A stretch of 41,598 nt of DNA. Source: Streptomyces aurantiacus (lineage in GTDB: Bacteria > Actinomycetota > Actinomycetes > Streptomycetales > Streptomycetaceae). The stretch is from assembly GCF_001418335.1 (NCBI RefSeq), contig NZ_LIPP01000064.1, positions 1 through 41,598 on the forward strand. The letters are read 5' to 3'. The position numbers and the translations under genes are program-made. Shown here piece by piece: positions 24,196 to 33,321 of the stretch (position 1 is its first letter; the number at the start of each line of letters is the position of its first letter). The notes below the pieces were generated by a model. It saw only the letters and a list, made by a program, of their open reading frames with translations. It was not told the origin of the DNA and did not search any database.

Positions 24196-25176
24196 TCAGG
24201 CCTGCTCGGCGTCGGCCGGCTTCTCGGCCTCGGCGGGCGCCTCGGCGGCAACCGGAGCCTCGGCGGCGGGGGCCTCGGCCTCAGCGGCGGGGGCCTCGGG
24301 AGCCTCAGCAGCGGGAGCCTCAGCGGCAGGCGCCTCGGCCTCAGCCTCGGCGGCCGGAGCGTCGGCGGCGGGCGCCTCGGCAGCGGTCTCGTCGGCCTTC
24401 TTCTCGCCGCCCTCAAGCAGGTCGCGCTCCCAGGCGGCGAGCGGCTCGCCCGCGGCCTTGTCGCCCTCGGCGGCCTTGCCGGCGCCGGAGCGGGCGATGA
24501 GGCCCTCGGCGACGGCGTCGGCGATCACGCGGGTGAGCAGGGTGACGGAGCGGATCGCGTCGTCGTTGCCCGGGATCTTGTAGTCGACCTCGTCGGGGTC
24601 GCAGTTGGTGTCGAGGATGGCGACGACCGGGATGTGGAGCTTCCGGGCCTCACCGACCGCGATGTGCTCCTTCTTGGTGTCCACGATCCAGACGGCGCTG
24701 GGCACCTTGGACATCTCGCGGATACCACCGAGGGTCTTCTCCAGCTTGGCCTTCTCGCGCGAGAGCACGAGAAGCTCCTTCTTGGTCAGACCGGACGCGG
24801 CCACATCCTCGAAGTCGACCTGCTCAAGCTCCTTGAGGCGCTGCAGACGCTTGTAGACGGTCGAGAAGTTGGTGAGCATGCCGCCCAGCCAGCGCTGGTT
24901 GACGTACGGCATGCCGACGCGGGTGGCCTGCTCGGCGATGGCCTCCTGCGCCTGCTTCTTCGTGCCGACGAACATGACCGTGCCGCCGTGGGCGACGGTC
25001 TCCTTGACGAACTCGTAGGCGCGGTCGATGTACGACAGCGACTGGAGCAGGTCGATGATGTAGATGCCGTTGCGCTCGGTGAAGATGAAACGCTTCATCT
25101 TCGGGTTCCAGCGACGGGTCTGGTGACCGAAGTGGACGCCGCTTTCCAGCAGCTCCCGCATCGTGACGACGGCCAT
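24196..25176 (-). CDS. rpsB: 30S ribosomal protein S2 with long Ala/Glu/Pro tail
   Basis: This 326-residue protein has the complete S2 fold in residues 1 to about 235 ([20 protein letters not shown] start; [33 protein letters not shown]). About 70 residues of low complexity follow, made of near repeats of AEAPAAEA. Extensions of this type are known in Streptomyces S2, but their length varies. The tail is acidic and should stick out from the ribosome. ATG 25176 has AAGGAG 6 bases upstream. The operon rpsB-tsf runs on the minus strand. Confidence 0.96.
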   Translation of the reverse strand: MAVVTMRELLESGVHFGHQTRRWNPKMKRFIFTERNGIYIIDLLQSLSYIDRAYEFVKETVAHGGTVMFVGTKKQAQEAIAEQATRVGMPYVNQRWLGGMLTNFSTVYKRLQRLKELEQVDFEDVAASGLTKKELLVLSREKAKLEKTLGGIREMSKVPSAVWIVDTKKEHIAVGEARKLHIPVVAILDTNCDPDEVDYKIPGNDDAIRSVTLLTRVIADAVAEGLIARSGAGKAAEGDKAAGEPLAAWERDLLEGGEKKADETAAEAPAADAPAAEAEAEAPAAEAPAAEAPEAPAAEAEAPAAEAPVAAEAPAEAEKPADAEQA

Positions 25177-25345
25177 GGCCGTACTCCTTGGTGTTCTCGG
25201 TTGTGCCGCGTCCGCCGGACGGCGGTCGCGCCTGACGCCCGCATTGCGCCTTGCCACGAGGGACCGAGGGGCGCTGACACCGGCTGTTTTACGGCCTGAT
25301 GTCGGGGCGTGCGAAGTCGACCCGGTGACCCGGATCGCCACAAGA

Positions 25346-25351
25346 AGTGTA
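25346..25351 (-). promoter_or_regulatory. Candidate -10 box of the rpsB promoter
   Basis: TACACT on the minus strand, 170 bp upstream of rpsB, fits TANNNT; no clear -35 is seen. The leader between it and rpsB contains the palindrome CGTCCG-c-CGGACG (25209-25221), a possible leader hairpin. Confidence 0.3.
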
Positions 25352-25457
25352 CGGGACCCACGAGGCGCCGGGTGACGCCGCTGTCCACAACCGACGGGTA
25401 CTCCACAGATCCCGGTCATGATCCTCTTTTTCGCGTCGTTGACGGGACCGTTCTCGC

Positions 25458-26252
25458 ATGCGATCAGAACGATGTCTTTGCACGTGGCGAGCCTTGTCGC
25501 CGACGGCGTTGTCGGCGTTGTCGGCGTTGTCGGCGACTTTGTCGGCGCTGCTGTCGGCCCTGACGGTGGCCGCGGCGCTCGTACTCGGCGGACCCGCGGC
25601 CACCGCCCGCGGCGGGGAACCGGGCGGCGACTCGGGCAGCAACTGGGGCCGCGACTCGGCCGGCGTGAGCCCGCCGGTCCCGCCGGTTCCGGCGGTCCCG
25701 GCGGTCCCGGCGATCGGCCGCGTCTGGCCGGTGGGTTCGCGCCCGTCGGTGGTACGCGGCTGGGAACCGCCGGCGACCGCCTACGGCCGGGGTCACCGGG
25801 GTGTCGACCTCACCGCGGCCCCCGGCACTCCGGTCCGGACCGTCGCTCCGGGCCGCGTCTCCTTCGCGGGCCGGGTCGCGGGCCGCGGGGTCGTCTCGGT
25901 CGAGCTGACCGGCACGGGTGACCCGCCCCTGCGCACGACGTACGAACCGGTGCGGGCGACGGTCGAGAAGGGTGCCGTGGTGGCAGCGGGCGAGACGGTC
26001 GGCGTACTGGAACCGGTGGGATCCCACTGCCCGGCGTCATGTCTGCACTGGGGCCTGCGCCGGGCGGACACCTACCTGGACCCACTGTCCCTGCTGCCGC
26101 CATGGCTCCTGAGCCGGGGCCCGTCACGCCTGCTCCCGGTCACCGGAGTACCGCAGCCGAAGGCAAAGCCGGACGCCGCTGCGCTGTCGCTGTCGCCGAG
26201 ACCCTCGCGCTCTCCGCAGGGGGCTAGTTGTATTGACCCCGACCGTTGTTGA
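25458..26252 (+). CDS. Secreted M23-family (LytM-type) peptidase
   Basis: This 264-residue protein has a signal peptide made of repeated LSA/LSAL units (about residues 15-38), a Gly/Ser/Pro linker with [12 protein letters not shown], and an M23 domain (about 90-215). Metal ligands are visible in GHRGVDL (His and Asp) and in CLHWGLRR, the actinobacterial variant of the HxH motif in which the first His is replaced by Cys or Ser context. Such enzymes cut peptidoglycan cross-links or, when degenerate, regulate amidases. The C-terminal ~45 residues (after LLPPWLL) look unstructured. It is divergent from rpsB. ATG 25458 has only a weak ribosome-binding site. Confidence 0.8.
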   Translation: MRSERCLCTWRALSPTALSALSALSATLSALLSALTVAAALVLGGPAATARGGEPGGDSGSNWGRDSAGVSPPVPPVPAVPAVPAIGRVWPVGSRPSVVRGWEPPATAYGRGHRGVDLTAAPGTPVRTVAPGRVSFAGRVAGRGVVSVELTGTGDPPLRTTYEPVRATVEKGAVVAAGETVGVLEPVGSHCPASCLHWGLRRADTYLDPLSLLPPWLLSRGPSRLLPVTGVPQPKAKPDAAALSLSPRPSRSPQGASCIDPDRC

Positions 26253-26432
26253 CGCGGGCCGGTACCGCTCGCGGCCGGGCTGGCCCGAAGACGAAACCGA
26301 TCCGGGCGGGGCTGGTCCAGGTGGCACAGCCCGGTCGCAGGGCAAGCCGGTCGGCAGGTGCACGCCCCGGCGGGACCCTCCGCCCGGCGGGCACCGTTCC
26401 TCGCCCACCGGGCGGCCCGGATGGGCCAGGGC

Positions 26433-27014
26433 TCAGCCCCTCACGCCGCGCAGCGCCATCGCGACGGCGGCGTCGGTGATCACCGCGGGGTCCTCCGCCG
26501 CGCCGATCTCGATCCTTCGGACGGCCGCGTCCACGACGCCCTGAAGGAGCATCGCGGCCATCCGGGGCTGCTCGTGCCCCATGTCCCGCAACGCCTCCAC
26601 GATCATCGCGACGAGCCCTCCGTGCGCGGCGCGGATCTTTTCGCGCGCGCCCGCGTCCAGTTCGCTCGCGGAGATCGCCACCACGGCCCGGTGCCGCCGG
26701 TCCCCGACCAGGGCGAGCTGCCGGCGGACGTACGCCTCGACCTTGCCCTCGGGCGTCCCGGCCAGCGACATCTCCGCCTCGACCTCGGCGGCCCAGAGCG
26801 GGAAGTCGACCTCGCAGAGCTCCTCGACGACCGCCGCGCGGGACCGGAAGTACTCGTACACGGACGACCGCGCGAGACCCGTCCGTTCGGCGAGTGCCGG
26901 GAACGTCAACGCCTCCGTCCCGCCCTCGGACAGCAGGGACCGCGCCGCGTCCAGCAGGGCGGCTCGCTGCATCGACCGGTGCTCGGCCACGGAGGCCGCT
27001 CGAATCCTTGGCAC
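26433..27014 (-). CDS. TetR-family transcriptional regulator
   Basis: This 193-residue protein has the TetR helix-turn-helix in residues 15-62 (LLDAARSLLSEGG and LAERTGLARSSVYEYFRSR) and an all-helical C-terminal ligand and dimer domain. The ligand is not predictable. GTG 27014 gives the N-terminus PRIRAASVAEHRSMQRAAL, and TAAAGT 13-18 bases upstream could be its -10 box, which would make the leader very short. It is transcribed in the same direction as whiG, 135 bp downstream of it, and converges with the M23 gene. Homologues in this chromosomal position are common in Streptomyces. Confidence 0.88.
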   Translation of the reverse strand: MPRIRAASVAEHRSMQRAALLDAARSLLSEGGTEALTFPALAERTGLARSSVYEYFRSRAAVVEELCEVDFPLWAAEVEAEMSLAGTPEGKVEAYVRRQLALVGDRRHRAVVAISASELDAGAREKIRAAHGGLVAMIVEALRDMGHEQPRMAAMLLQGVVDAAVRRIEIGAAEDPAVITDAAVAMALRGVRG

Positions 27015-27149
27015 GCCCCTACTTTACGGACGCATCGCCCAGGACGGGAGCCTGTCGCCCGCGAGGGCCTGATCGATGACCTTCCGATGACCTCCTGCCG
27101 ACCTCCCGATGGCCTTCGGCCGCACGGATGCCTGCCGCCCGGGCCGAGG

Positions 27150-27986
27150 TCAGCGGCCGAAGCTCGCCAGCTTCGCGCGCAGCTGGAGCACGGACTTGGT
27201 GTGGATCTGGCTGACGCGGCTCTCCGTCACCCCGAGCACGTTGCCGATCTCGGCGAGCGTGAGCCCTTCGTAGTAGTAGAGGGTGACCACCGTCTTCTCC
27301 CGCTCGGGCAGCGTGTTGATCGCCCGTGCCAGGAAACGCCGCAGCTCACGGTCCTCGGCGACCTCCACGGGATTGTCGGCCGCGGTGTCCTCCAGCGTGT
27401 CCATCAGGCTCAGCCGGTTGCCGCCCTCGCCGCCGACGTGCAGCAGTTCCTCCAGGGCCACGACGTTGGCCAGCGACAACTGGCCGAAGACCGCATGCAG
27501 TTCGTCCACGGCGATCCCCATCTCCGCGGCCACCTCGCACTCCGACGGTGTCCGCCGCAGCCGCGCCTCCAGCGTCGCGTAGGCCCGCTCGACGTTGCGT
27601 GCCTTCTGCCGCACGGACCGGGGGATCCAGTCCAGCGCGCGCAGTTCGTCGATCATCGCGCCGCGAATCCGCGTGATCGCGTACGTCTCGAACTTGATCT
27701 CCCGCTCGATGTCGAACTTTTCGATGGCGTCGATCAGCCCGAACACACCCGAGGAGACGAAGTCCGCCTGCTCCACATTGGGCGGCAGCCCCACGCTCAC
27801 CCGGCCCGCGACGTACTTCACCAGCGGCGAGTAGTGCAGGATCAGCTGCTCGCGCAGCCGCCCGTCGCCCGTGGTCTTGTACGACCTCCACAGCTCGTCG
27901 AGCGTCGAGGGGGCGGGCGGCCGCACGCCGCCGCGGGCGGCGGGGGGAACTGCCGCCCGGTCGGACCCGGAGGTGTGCTGGGGCAT
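27150..27986 (-). CDS. whiG: Sporulation sigma factor WhiG
   Basis: This 278-residue sigma factor of the FliA/WhiG branch directs early sporulation transcription in aerial hyphae (targets include whiH and whiI) and is held by the anti-sigma RsiG with c-di-GMP. Region 2 ([20 protein letters not shown] to [20 protein letters not shown]), region 3 and region 4 ([19 protein letters not shown], then [13 protein letters not shown]) are all present. The [12 protein letters not shown] start is that of the S. coelicolor protein as I recall it. ATG 27986 has AAGGCGA upstream. The 270-bp region before it, up to dprA, should contain the promoter; none is obvious by eye. Confidence 0.97.
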   Translation of the reverse strand: MPQHTSGSDRAAVPPAARGGVRPPAPSTLDELWRSYKTTGDGRLREQLILHYSPLVKYVAGRVSVGLPPNVEQADFVSSGVFGLIDAIEKFDIEREIKFETYAITRIRGAMIDELRALDWIPRSVRQKARNVERAYATLEARLRRTPSECEVAAEMGIAVDELHAVFGQLSLANVVALEELLHVGGEGGNRLSLMDTLEDTAADNPVEVAEDRELRRFLARAINTLPEREKTVVTLYYYEGLTLAEIGNVLGVTESRVSQIHTKSVLQLRAKLASFGR

Positions 27987-28256
27987 TCGTCGCCTTGTGC
28001 CGTTCTGCAGTGAACTGTGAGTAACTGCGTGAGCTGTCGGTCTGATGTCGAGTTGCCTGTCTGAGTCGGAGCCTTGTGAGCGTAGCGTGACTGAGGAGTC
28101 GCAGTGCGCGAACAGTGATGGACTCACCGTGCGCAGATACGTTCCGCTGCCGCCCCCTCAGGGTCACGCCTGTCGCTGTGCGTGACCACCGCGAGGCGCC
28201 AACTACGGGAAACCCCAAGGAGTTCGGGGGTCGCCCGGACGGCCGAACACTCTCGG

Positions 28257-29405
28257 TCAACATCGCCCCCGATCCGTGTCGATGGACATCGTGGCCTGGC
28301 GTGTCAACTTCCAGCCGTCGCCGTGTCGTTCGACGAAGCCAAGTGAGCGGAGTTCGTACAGTCTCGCGACCGCGTCGTCCTCGGTCGTCCCGGCGTCCCT
28401 GGCGATCTCCCGCCGCAGCGCCGGCTCCCTGGCCGGCAGCGCGGCCAGCACCCGGGCGGCGGCCGGGTCCAGCAGATCGCGCGGCAGGACCGGGCCGTGC
28501 CGGGCCGGGGCCAGCTCACCCATGTCGCCGACGAGCTCGGCCACTTCCGCGGCGTCGGTGACCAGCACCGCCTCCCCGCGCAGGAGTTCGTGCACGCCTG
28601 CCGAGAGGCTGCTGCTGGCCGGCCCGGGTACCCCTATCGTGAATCTGCCCAGCCGCTGTGCGGCACGGGCGGTCACCAAGGCGCCGCTCCGGTACGCCGC
28701 CTCGACGACCACCGTGCCGCGCGTCAACGCCGCGATGACCCGGTTCCGGAGAATGAACCGGCTCGGGGTCGGATGGTCACCGGGCGGCAACTCCCCTACC
28801 ACCAGACCCTGTTCGGCGATTCTCGTGATCAACTGCGTGTGACCGCGCGGATAGGGCCGGTCGACCCCGCAGGCGAGGACCGCGACGGTGGCACCGCCCG
28901 CCCCGAGCGCACCGCGGTGCGCCGCGCCGTCCACGCCGTAGGCGCCTCCCGACACCACGACCCACCCCCGCTCCGCGAGCCCGGCGCCGAGCGCGGACGC
29001 CATGTGGGCGCCGTACTCGGTGCACGCCCGTGCCCCCACCACCGCGACGGAGCGCAGAGCCCATATCCGCAGACTGGGCAGCCCTCGCACCCACAGCCCG
29101 ACGGGCCTCGCGTCCCCGAGGTCGTCCAGCTGCGCGGGCCACTCGGTGTCGCCGGGACACAGGAACCGCGTCCCGCTGTCCCGCGCCTGCGCGAGGTCCC
29201 GCTCCGGGTCCGCCCGCTCGGCCCGCGCCCGCAGGCCCGCCCATCTCGTGTCCGTCACACCCGGCAGCTGCTGTCGGCCGGCGACGAGGCGCCGGACCAC
29301 CTCCGCCGCTCCGGTCTCGCGGAGCCATCGACCGCAGACCTCGTCCCCCGGTTCGACGACGCGTGCGAGGAGGACCCGGTGCAGCCGCTCCTCGTCCCCG
29401 CTCAC
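28257..29405 (-). CDS. dprA: DNA-processing protein DprA/Smf
   Basis: This 382-residue protein has the Rossmann-like DprA domain with VVGARACTEYGAHMASALG, VVSGGAYGVDGAAHRGAL, and the Arg-rich FILRNRVIAAL segment that binds single-stranded DNA. A C-terminal winged helix (about residues 310-365) follows. DprA loads RecA on incoming single-stranded DNA; its role in non-competent streptomycetes is unsettled. GTG 29405 overlaps the yifB stop by 4 bp (GTGA), so it belongs to the yraN-yifB-dprA operon. Confidence 0.95.
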   Translation of the reverse strand: MSGDEERLHRVLLARVVEPGDEVCGRWLRETGAAEVVRRLVAGRQQLPGVTDTRWAGLRARAERADPERDLAQARDSGTRFLCPGDTEWPAQLDDLGDARPVGLWVRGLPSLRIWALRSVAVVGARACTEYGAHMASALGAGLAERGWVVVSGGAYGVDGAAHRGALGAGGATVAVLACGVDRPYPRGHTQLITRIAEQGLVVGELPPGDHPTPSRFILRNRVIAALTRGTVVVEAAYRSGALVTARAAQRLGRFTIGVPGPASSSLSAGVHELLRGEAVLVTDAAEVAELVGDMGELAPARHGPVLPRDLLDPAAARVLAALPAREPALRREIARDAGTTEDDAVARLYELRSLGFVERHGDGWKLTRQATMSIDTDRGRC

Positions 29406-31024
29406 GACGGGGCTCCGATCGCCATCGGCACCCCCCGGGGGACGCCGGTGCGCAATTGCAGCGCGAGGGTCACGTCTGCGGCCTCGGGCCGGTCACGGCC
29501 CGCGAGGTCCGCGACGGTCCAGGCGACCCGCAGGACACGGTCGAGCCCTCGGGCGGTGAGCGCACCGCGCTCCAGGCTGCGCTCCGCGTCGTCCATGGCC
29601 CCCGGGGACGCGTACCACCGGCTGCGCAGCTCGCGGCCCGGCACCTCGCTGTTCGTACGCCAGGGGGTGTCGGTCAGGCGCGCGGCGGCCCGCTCCCTGG
29701 CCTCCCGGACCCGGTCGGCGACCGTCGCGGTGGACTCGCCCCGCGCTCCCCGCTGCGTCAGCTGGGACCGGGTGACGCGGTCCACCTCGACCCTCAGATC
29801 GACGCGGTCGAGCAGGGGTCCCGAGAGCCGGCCCTGGTAGCGGCGGATCGCGGCGGGCGAGCACTCGCACAGGGTGTCCCGCTGCGAGAAGCGGCCGCAG
29901 GGGCAGGGGTTGGCCGCGAGGACCATCAGGAACCGGGCCGGGAAGCGCACGACACCGGCACTGCGCGCGATCACCACATGCCCCGACTCCAGGGGCTGGC
30001 GCAGCGCGTCGAGGGCATGACTGCTGAACTCAGGTGTCTCGTCCAAAAAGAGGACTCCCCTGTGAGCGAGGGACACCGCGCCGGGCCGTGCCACTCCCTG
30101 GCCTCCTCCGACCAGAGCCTGCATGGTCGCCGAGTGGTGCGGAGCGCAGTAGGGGGCGACGTCGACCAGCGGCTTGCCGGGCGGCAGCAGACCGGCGACC
30201 GAGTGGACGGCCGTGACCTCCAGGGACTCGCCCCGGCCGAGCGGCGGCAGGATCGCGGGCAGCCGCTCGGCGAGCATCGTCTTGCCCGCCCCTGGTGGCC
30301 CCTCCAGGAAGAGATGGTGTCCACCGGCCGCGGCCACCTCCACCGCGGTCCGTGCCGCGAGCTGGCCGACGACGTCGGCGAGGTCGTGTCCGTGGTCGTA
30401 CTGTGCGGCGCCCATGCCGTGCATGCCCGTGGCCGTGCCCGTGCCCGGCATGCGCAGGCCCGCGAGCGGATCGGTCCTGCCCTGTTCGTCCGGGTCCTCG
30501 TCGGGCACGGGTTCGTCCGTGAGGACGGCGACGAGCTGCCGAAGGGTGCGGACGCCGAGCACGGACACGCCGGGCACCAGGGCCGCCTCGGCGGCCGCGC
30601 ACTCCGGCACCACCACCTGTTCGTATCCTGCGTCGGCCGCGGCCAGCACGGCCGGCAGCACACCCCGGACGGGCCGCACCCGGCCGTCCAGGCCCAGCTC
30701 GCCGATCATCACGATGTCGGCGAGCGCGCGGGGATCGATGCGTTCGGACGCACCGAGCGCCGCGCACGCGATGGCGAGGTCGAAGCCACTGCCACCTTTC
30801 GGCACCGAGGCCGGGCTGAGCCCCACGGTGAGCTTCTTCTGCGGCCACTCGGCGCCGGAGTTGACCACGGCCGCCCTGACCCGGTCCTTGCTCTCCGTCA
30901 GGCTCTTGTCGGGCAGCCCCACCAGCGTGAACGCCGCGACTCCTGGCTCCAGGTCCGCCTGGACCTCGACGACGACGCCGTCCACGCCCACGAGCGCCAC
31001 CGAGCACGTACGCGCGAAGCCCAT
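29402..31024 (-). CDS. YifB/ComM family Mg-chelatase-like AAA+ ATPase
   Basis: This 540-residue protein has an N-terminal Lon-protease-like ChlI domain (residues 1-170; VGLPDKSLTESKDRVRAAVV), Walker A GPPGAGKT (about 245-252), Walker B LFLDETPEF, the ANPCPCG segment with a Cys cluster (plus later CEC) and a C-terminal lid. ComM relatives drive bidirectional branch migration of recombination intermediates during natural transformation, which agrees with the adjacent dprA. The ATG shares one base with the yraN stop (TGATG), and dprA overlaps its end. Confidence 0.95.
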   Translation of the reverse strand: MGFARTCSVALVGVDGVVVEVQADLEPGVAAFTLVGLPDKSLTESKDRVRAAVVNSGAEWPQKKLTVGLSPASVPKGGSGFDLAIACAALGASERIDPRALADIVMIGELGLDGRVRPVRGVLPAVLAAADAGYEQVVVPECAAAEAALVPGVSVLGVRTLRQLVAVLTDEPVPDEDPDEQGRTDPLAGLRMPGTGTATGMHGMGAAQYDHGHDLADVVGQLAARTAVEVAAAGGHHLFLEGPPGAGKTMLAERLPAILPPLGRGESLEVTAVHSVAGLLPPGKPLVDVAPYCAPHHSATMQALVGGGQGVARPGAVSLAHRGVLFLDETPEFSSHALDALRQPLESGHVVIARSAGVVRFPARFLMVLAANPCPCGRFSQRDTLCECSPAAIRRYQGRLSGPLLDRVDLRVEVDRVTRSQLTQRGARGESTATVADRVREARERAAARLTDTPWRTNSEVPGRELRSRWYASPGAMDDAERSLERGALTARGLDRVLRVAWTVADLAGRDRPEAADVTLALQLRTGVPRGVPMAIGAPS

Positions 31025-31395
31025 CAGGCCACCCCTCGCACATGCTCCACGACGGGGGCGCCGCGGTCGGGCAGCACCACACCCACGACGTCGATGCGGA
31101 CGCCTCCGGGTGGGGCCCCTCCGTGTTGCTGCAGCCAGCGCTCGGCCAGGTCGCGCAGGCGCTGGGCCTTGACGGGGGTCACGCCGGCCATCGGATACTC
31201 GAAAGCACCGACGCGGCGGGTCTTGACCTCGCAGACGACCAGCGCGTCGCCGTCCTGGGCCACGATGTCGATCTCGCCGGTCCTGCCCGCGCGCCAGTTG
31301 CGCGTCAGGATCGTCATTCCGGCCTCGGTCAGCCGCCGCGCGGCCAGATCCTCGCCGTACTTGCCGAGTGCGCTGTGTGCCTTGGACGTCTTCAT
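31024..31395 (-). CDS. yraN: YraN/UPF0102 family nuclease-fold protein
   Basis: This 123-residue protein has the endonuclease-like core of UPF0102: [10 protein letters not shown], then [17 protein letters not shown] and VVCEVKTRR. The D/E/K arrangement resembles the PD-(D/E)XK active site. Enzymatic action is unproven for most members. It is the first gene of the coupled yraN-yifB-dprA unit, a set linked by conservation to DNA uptake and recombination. Upstream, 161 bp separate it from DUF2469. Confidence 0.93.
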   Translation of the reverse strand: MKTSKAHSALGKYGEDLAARRLTEAGMTILTRNWRAGRTGEIDIVAQDGDALVVCEVKTRRVGAFEYPMAGVTPVKAQRLRDLAERWLQQHGGAPPGGVRIDVVGVVLPDRGAPVVEHVRGVA

Positions 31396-31556
31396 GTCGG
31401 CACCACCTCCGGCGCCAACACTGAGCCCACCGCGATCAGCTGTTGGATCTTGGTGGACGGCCGCTCGATTGTGGACAACTCACTCACCCACACGAGCGGC
31501 CGCCGTAGAGCGGCCCAGTACTCCGAAGTGCTCCCAGTACTCCGGCTGGGGCCGTT

Positions 31557-31865
31557 CTAGCTGCTCGGCAGCTCCAGGTCGCTCTTGTTCAGCTCCTCGA
31601 TGTTCACGTCCTTGAATGTCAGGACGCGTACCTGCTTCACGAACCGAGCAGGTCGGTACATGTCCCACACCCAGGCATCCGCCATGGATACCTCGAAAAA
31701 CACCTCGCCCTGAACCGAGTGCACCTGCATCTCGTAATCGTTGGTGAGGTAGAAGCGCCGTTCGGTCTCGATCACGTATTTGAACAGACCGACGACATCG
31801 CGGTACTCCCGGTAGAGCTTCAGCTCCATCTCGGTCTCGTACTTCTCGAGGTCCTCGGCGCTCAT
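31557..31865 (-). CDS. DUF2469 family protein
   Basis: This 102-residue protein begins MSAEDLEKYETEMELKLYRE and contains FKYVIETERRFYLTNDYE and VWDMYRPARFVKQVRVLTFK. It is one of the most conserved short hypothetical proteins of Actinobacteria, always near yraN/rnhB/lepB. No function is known. It is soluble, acidic and without metal or nucleotide motifs. ATG 31865 has a GGGGAACATGCC leader with a GGGGAA ribosome-binding site. It lies 55 bp after the Nudix gene. Confidence 0.93.
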   Translation of the reverse strand: MSAEDLEKYETEMELKLYREYRDVVGLFKYVIETERRFYLTNDYEMQVHSVQGEVFFEVSMADAWVWDMYRPARFVKQVRVLTFKDVNIEELNKSDLELPSS

Positions 31866-31920
31866 GGCATGTTCCCCTTCAGCCGTGCGTCCCCCCATTG
31901 TGCGCCAGCCCCGCGAGCCT

Positions 31921-32505
31921 CTAGACGATTTCCGTGTCGAGGGTCTCGGGCCCGGCCGGGGGCCCTTCGTCGAGCAGCCTGAGCAGCAGCTCGGCGAGTC
32001 TGGTCGGATACACCGTCTCATGTGCCCGGTTGAGTTCCTGGCACGTCCACCAGCGCGCTCCGGCGACACTGCGCCGTTCCAGCTCGGTCAGCCCGGTGGC
32101 CTCGGTCGCCGTCTGGGCCGTACGGCCCAGGTAGTACCACTCGTCCTGGTCCCAGCGGCGCCCCGCGAACGGGAACGAACAGGTCCGCCGCCACAGCACG
32201 GGGCCCAGCTCGACCTCCGTGATGCCGGTCTCCTCCGCGAGTTCCCGCAGCGCGGCCTCTTCCCGCGTCTCGTCGCCCTCCAGGCCGCCGCCGGGTGTGA
32301 ACCACCAGTCGTCCGACGGATCCTCGGGTTCATGGCCGTGCAGCAGCAGGATGCGGTCCTGCTGATCGAGCAGCACCACCCGGGCGACTTTCCGCAGCTC
32401 ACCGAGTTCACCGAGTTCACCGGGCACACGCAGCCTGTCGGGTGCGGAGGCCGGCCGCTCGTCCGTGCCTTCGGCGCGCGTGTCCTCGGCGCCGTCAGCC
32501 GGCAA
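31921..32505 (-). CDS. Nudix hydrolase at the end of the sip cluster
   Basis: This 194-residue protein has a complete Nudix box: G73-x5-E79-x7-R87-E88-L-x-E91-E92-x-G94-I95. An ELGELGEL tandem repeat precedes the domain. The substrate is unknown. The start is TTG at 32505, supported by AAGGAG 8 bases upstream inside the sipZ gene; translation therefore begins 11 bp before the sipZ stop. GTG at codon 27 is a weaker alternative. In S. lividans a mutT-like gene is known to follow sipZ, and this is its counterpart. Confidence 0.88.
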   Translation of the reverse strand: MPADGAEDTRAEGTDERPASAPDRLRVPGELGELGELRKVARVVLLDQQDRILLLHGHEPEDPSDDWWFTPGGGLEGDETREEAALRELAEETGITEVELGPVLWRRTCSFPFAGRRWDQDEWYYLGRTAQTATEATGLTELERRSVAGARWWTCQELNRAHETVYPTRLAELLLRLLDEGPPAGPETLDTEIV

Positions 32506-33241
32506 GGGCCCGCTCCTTCGCCCCCGTACGATCCCTTCGGCGCCCTGCCCGCTTGGTGATCGGGCCGTAGGCCGCGCCGCCCAGGACGAGTACCGCGCCC
32601 GCCACCAACGCCGTGAGGACCAGTCGCAGGGGCCCCGGCTCGGAGATGTCGCCGAGTGTCTCGAAGCCGGTGGGACGCGCCAGCATGCCGTTCATGGGCC
32701 AGGCCACCGCGTCGACGCGCGCGTTCACCGCGCTGCGCGGCACCGTGCCGTTGCCGGCCTCCGTCAGATGGGCGGTGGAGTCCAGCGAGCCGCTGCGCTC
32801 GTCGCCGAGCAGGAAGAGCCGGTTCTCGGGGACCTCGATGGACGGGATCGTGGAGGACTCGGCCTCGGTGCCCTTCGGCAGATACGGTTCCTCGATCTTC
32901 TTGCCGTTGACGGTCAGCTTGCCCTGCGTGCAGCAGGCGACCGTGTCCCCGCCGACGGCGACGACCCGCTTGACCATGGGGAGGTTGCCCCAGCTGGCCT
33001 GCTTGAAGACGACGACGTCACCGCGCTGGATGTCGGAGCCGTCGATCCGCTCGGCGAGCACCCGGTCGCCGCCCACGATGGTCGGCGACATCGAGTCGGT
33101 CGGCACGGTGTACGGCTGGTAGACGACCGCTCCCCAGGCGAAGCCACCGAGGAAGAGCACACAGCCGAGGGCCACGGCCAGCCCCGACAGCTTGCTGCCG
33201 AGCCGTCCGTGGCCCTCGTCCGTACGACGTGTCCCGCTCAT
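32495..33241 (-). CDS. sipZ: Type I signal peptidase SipZ
   Basis: This 248-residue membrane peptidase removes signal peptides from exported proteins. Nucleophile Ser is in VPTDSMSPTI and the general-base Lys in MVKRVVAVGGD; boxes D and E (DSTAHL) are modified from consensus. It has an N-terminal membrane anchor (about 20-40) and, unlike most type I peptidases, a second C-terminal helix (about 210-230). ATG 33241 has GGGGGAG upstream. It is the last of four adjacent paralogues and is separated from sipY by 80 bp, consistent with its own promoter as described in S. lividans. Confidence 0.93.
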   Translation of the reverse strand: MSGTRRTDEGHGRLGSKLSGLAVALGCVLFLGGFAWGAVVYQPYTVPTDSMSPTIVGGDRVLAERIDGSDIQRGDVVVFKQASWGNLPMVKRVVAVGGDTVACCTQGKLTVNGKKIEEPYLPKGTEAESSTIPSIEVPENRLFLLGDERSGSLDSTAHLTEAGNGTVPRSAVNARVDAVAWPMNGMLARPTGFETLGDISEPGPLRLVLTALVAGAVLVLGGAAYGPITKRAGRRRDRTGAKERALAG

Positions 33242-33321
33242 CCCAGTGCTCCCCCAACTCGGAGACTCGACCCCGGGGCCCAGGTCCGGGCCGCGGAAGA
33301 TCGGCGATCTGGGACGGCACC

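Noticed and set aside
24200..24400. CRISPR-like array
   Set aside because: The regular repeats code for the Ala/Glu/Pro tail of S2, are in frame, and have no constant repeat/unique spacer structure.
26358..28013. A 551-codon + strand frame
   Set aside because: Antisense to the TetR gene and whiG, whose products are recognisable; no motif in the antisense translation.
29030..31615. An 861-codon + strand frame
   Set aside because: It is antisense to dprA, yifB and yraN, which have clear family motifs; the product is low-complexity Arg/Pro/Ala sequence typical of GC-rich antisense frames.
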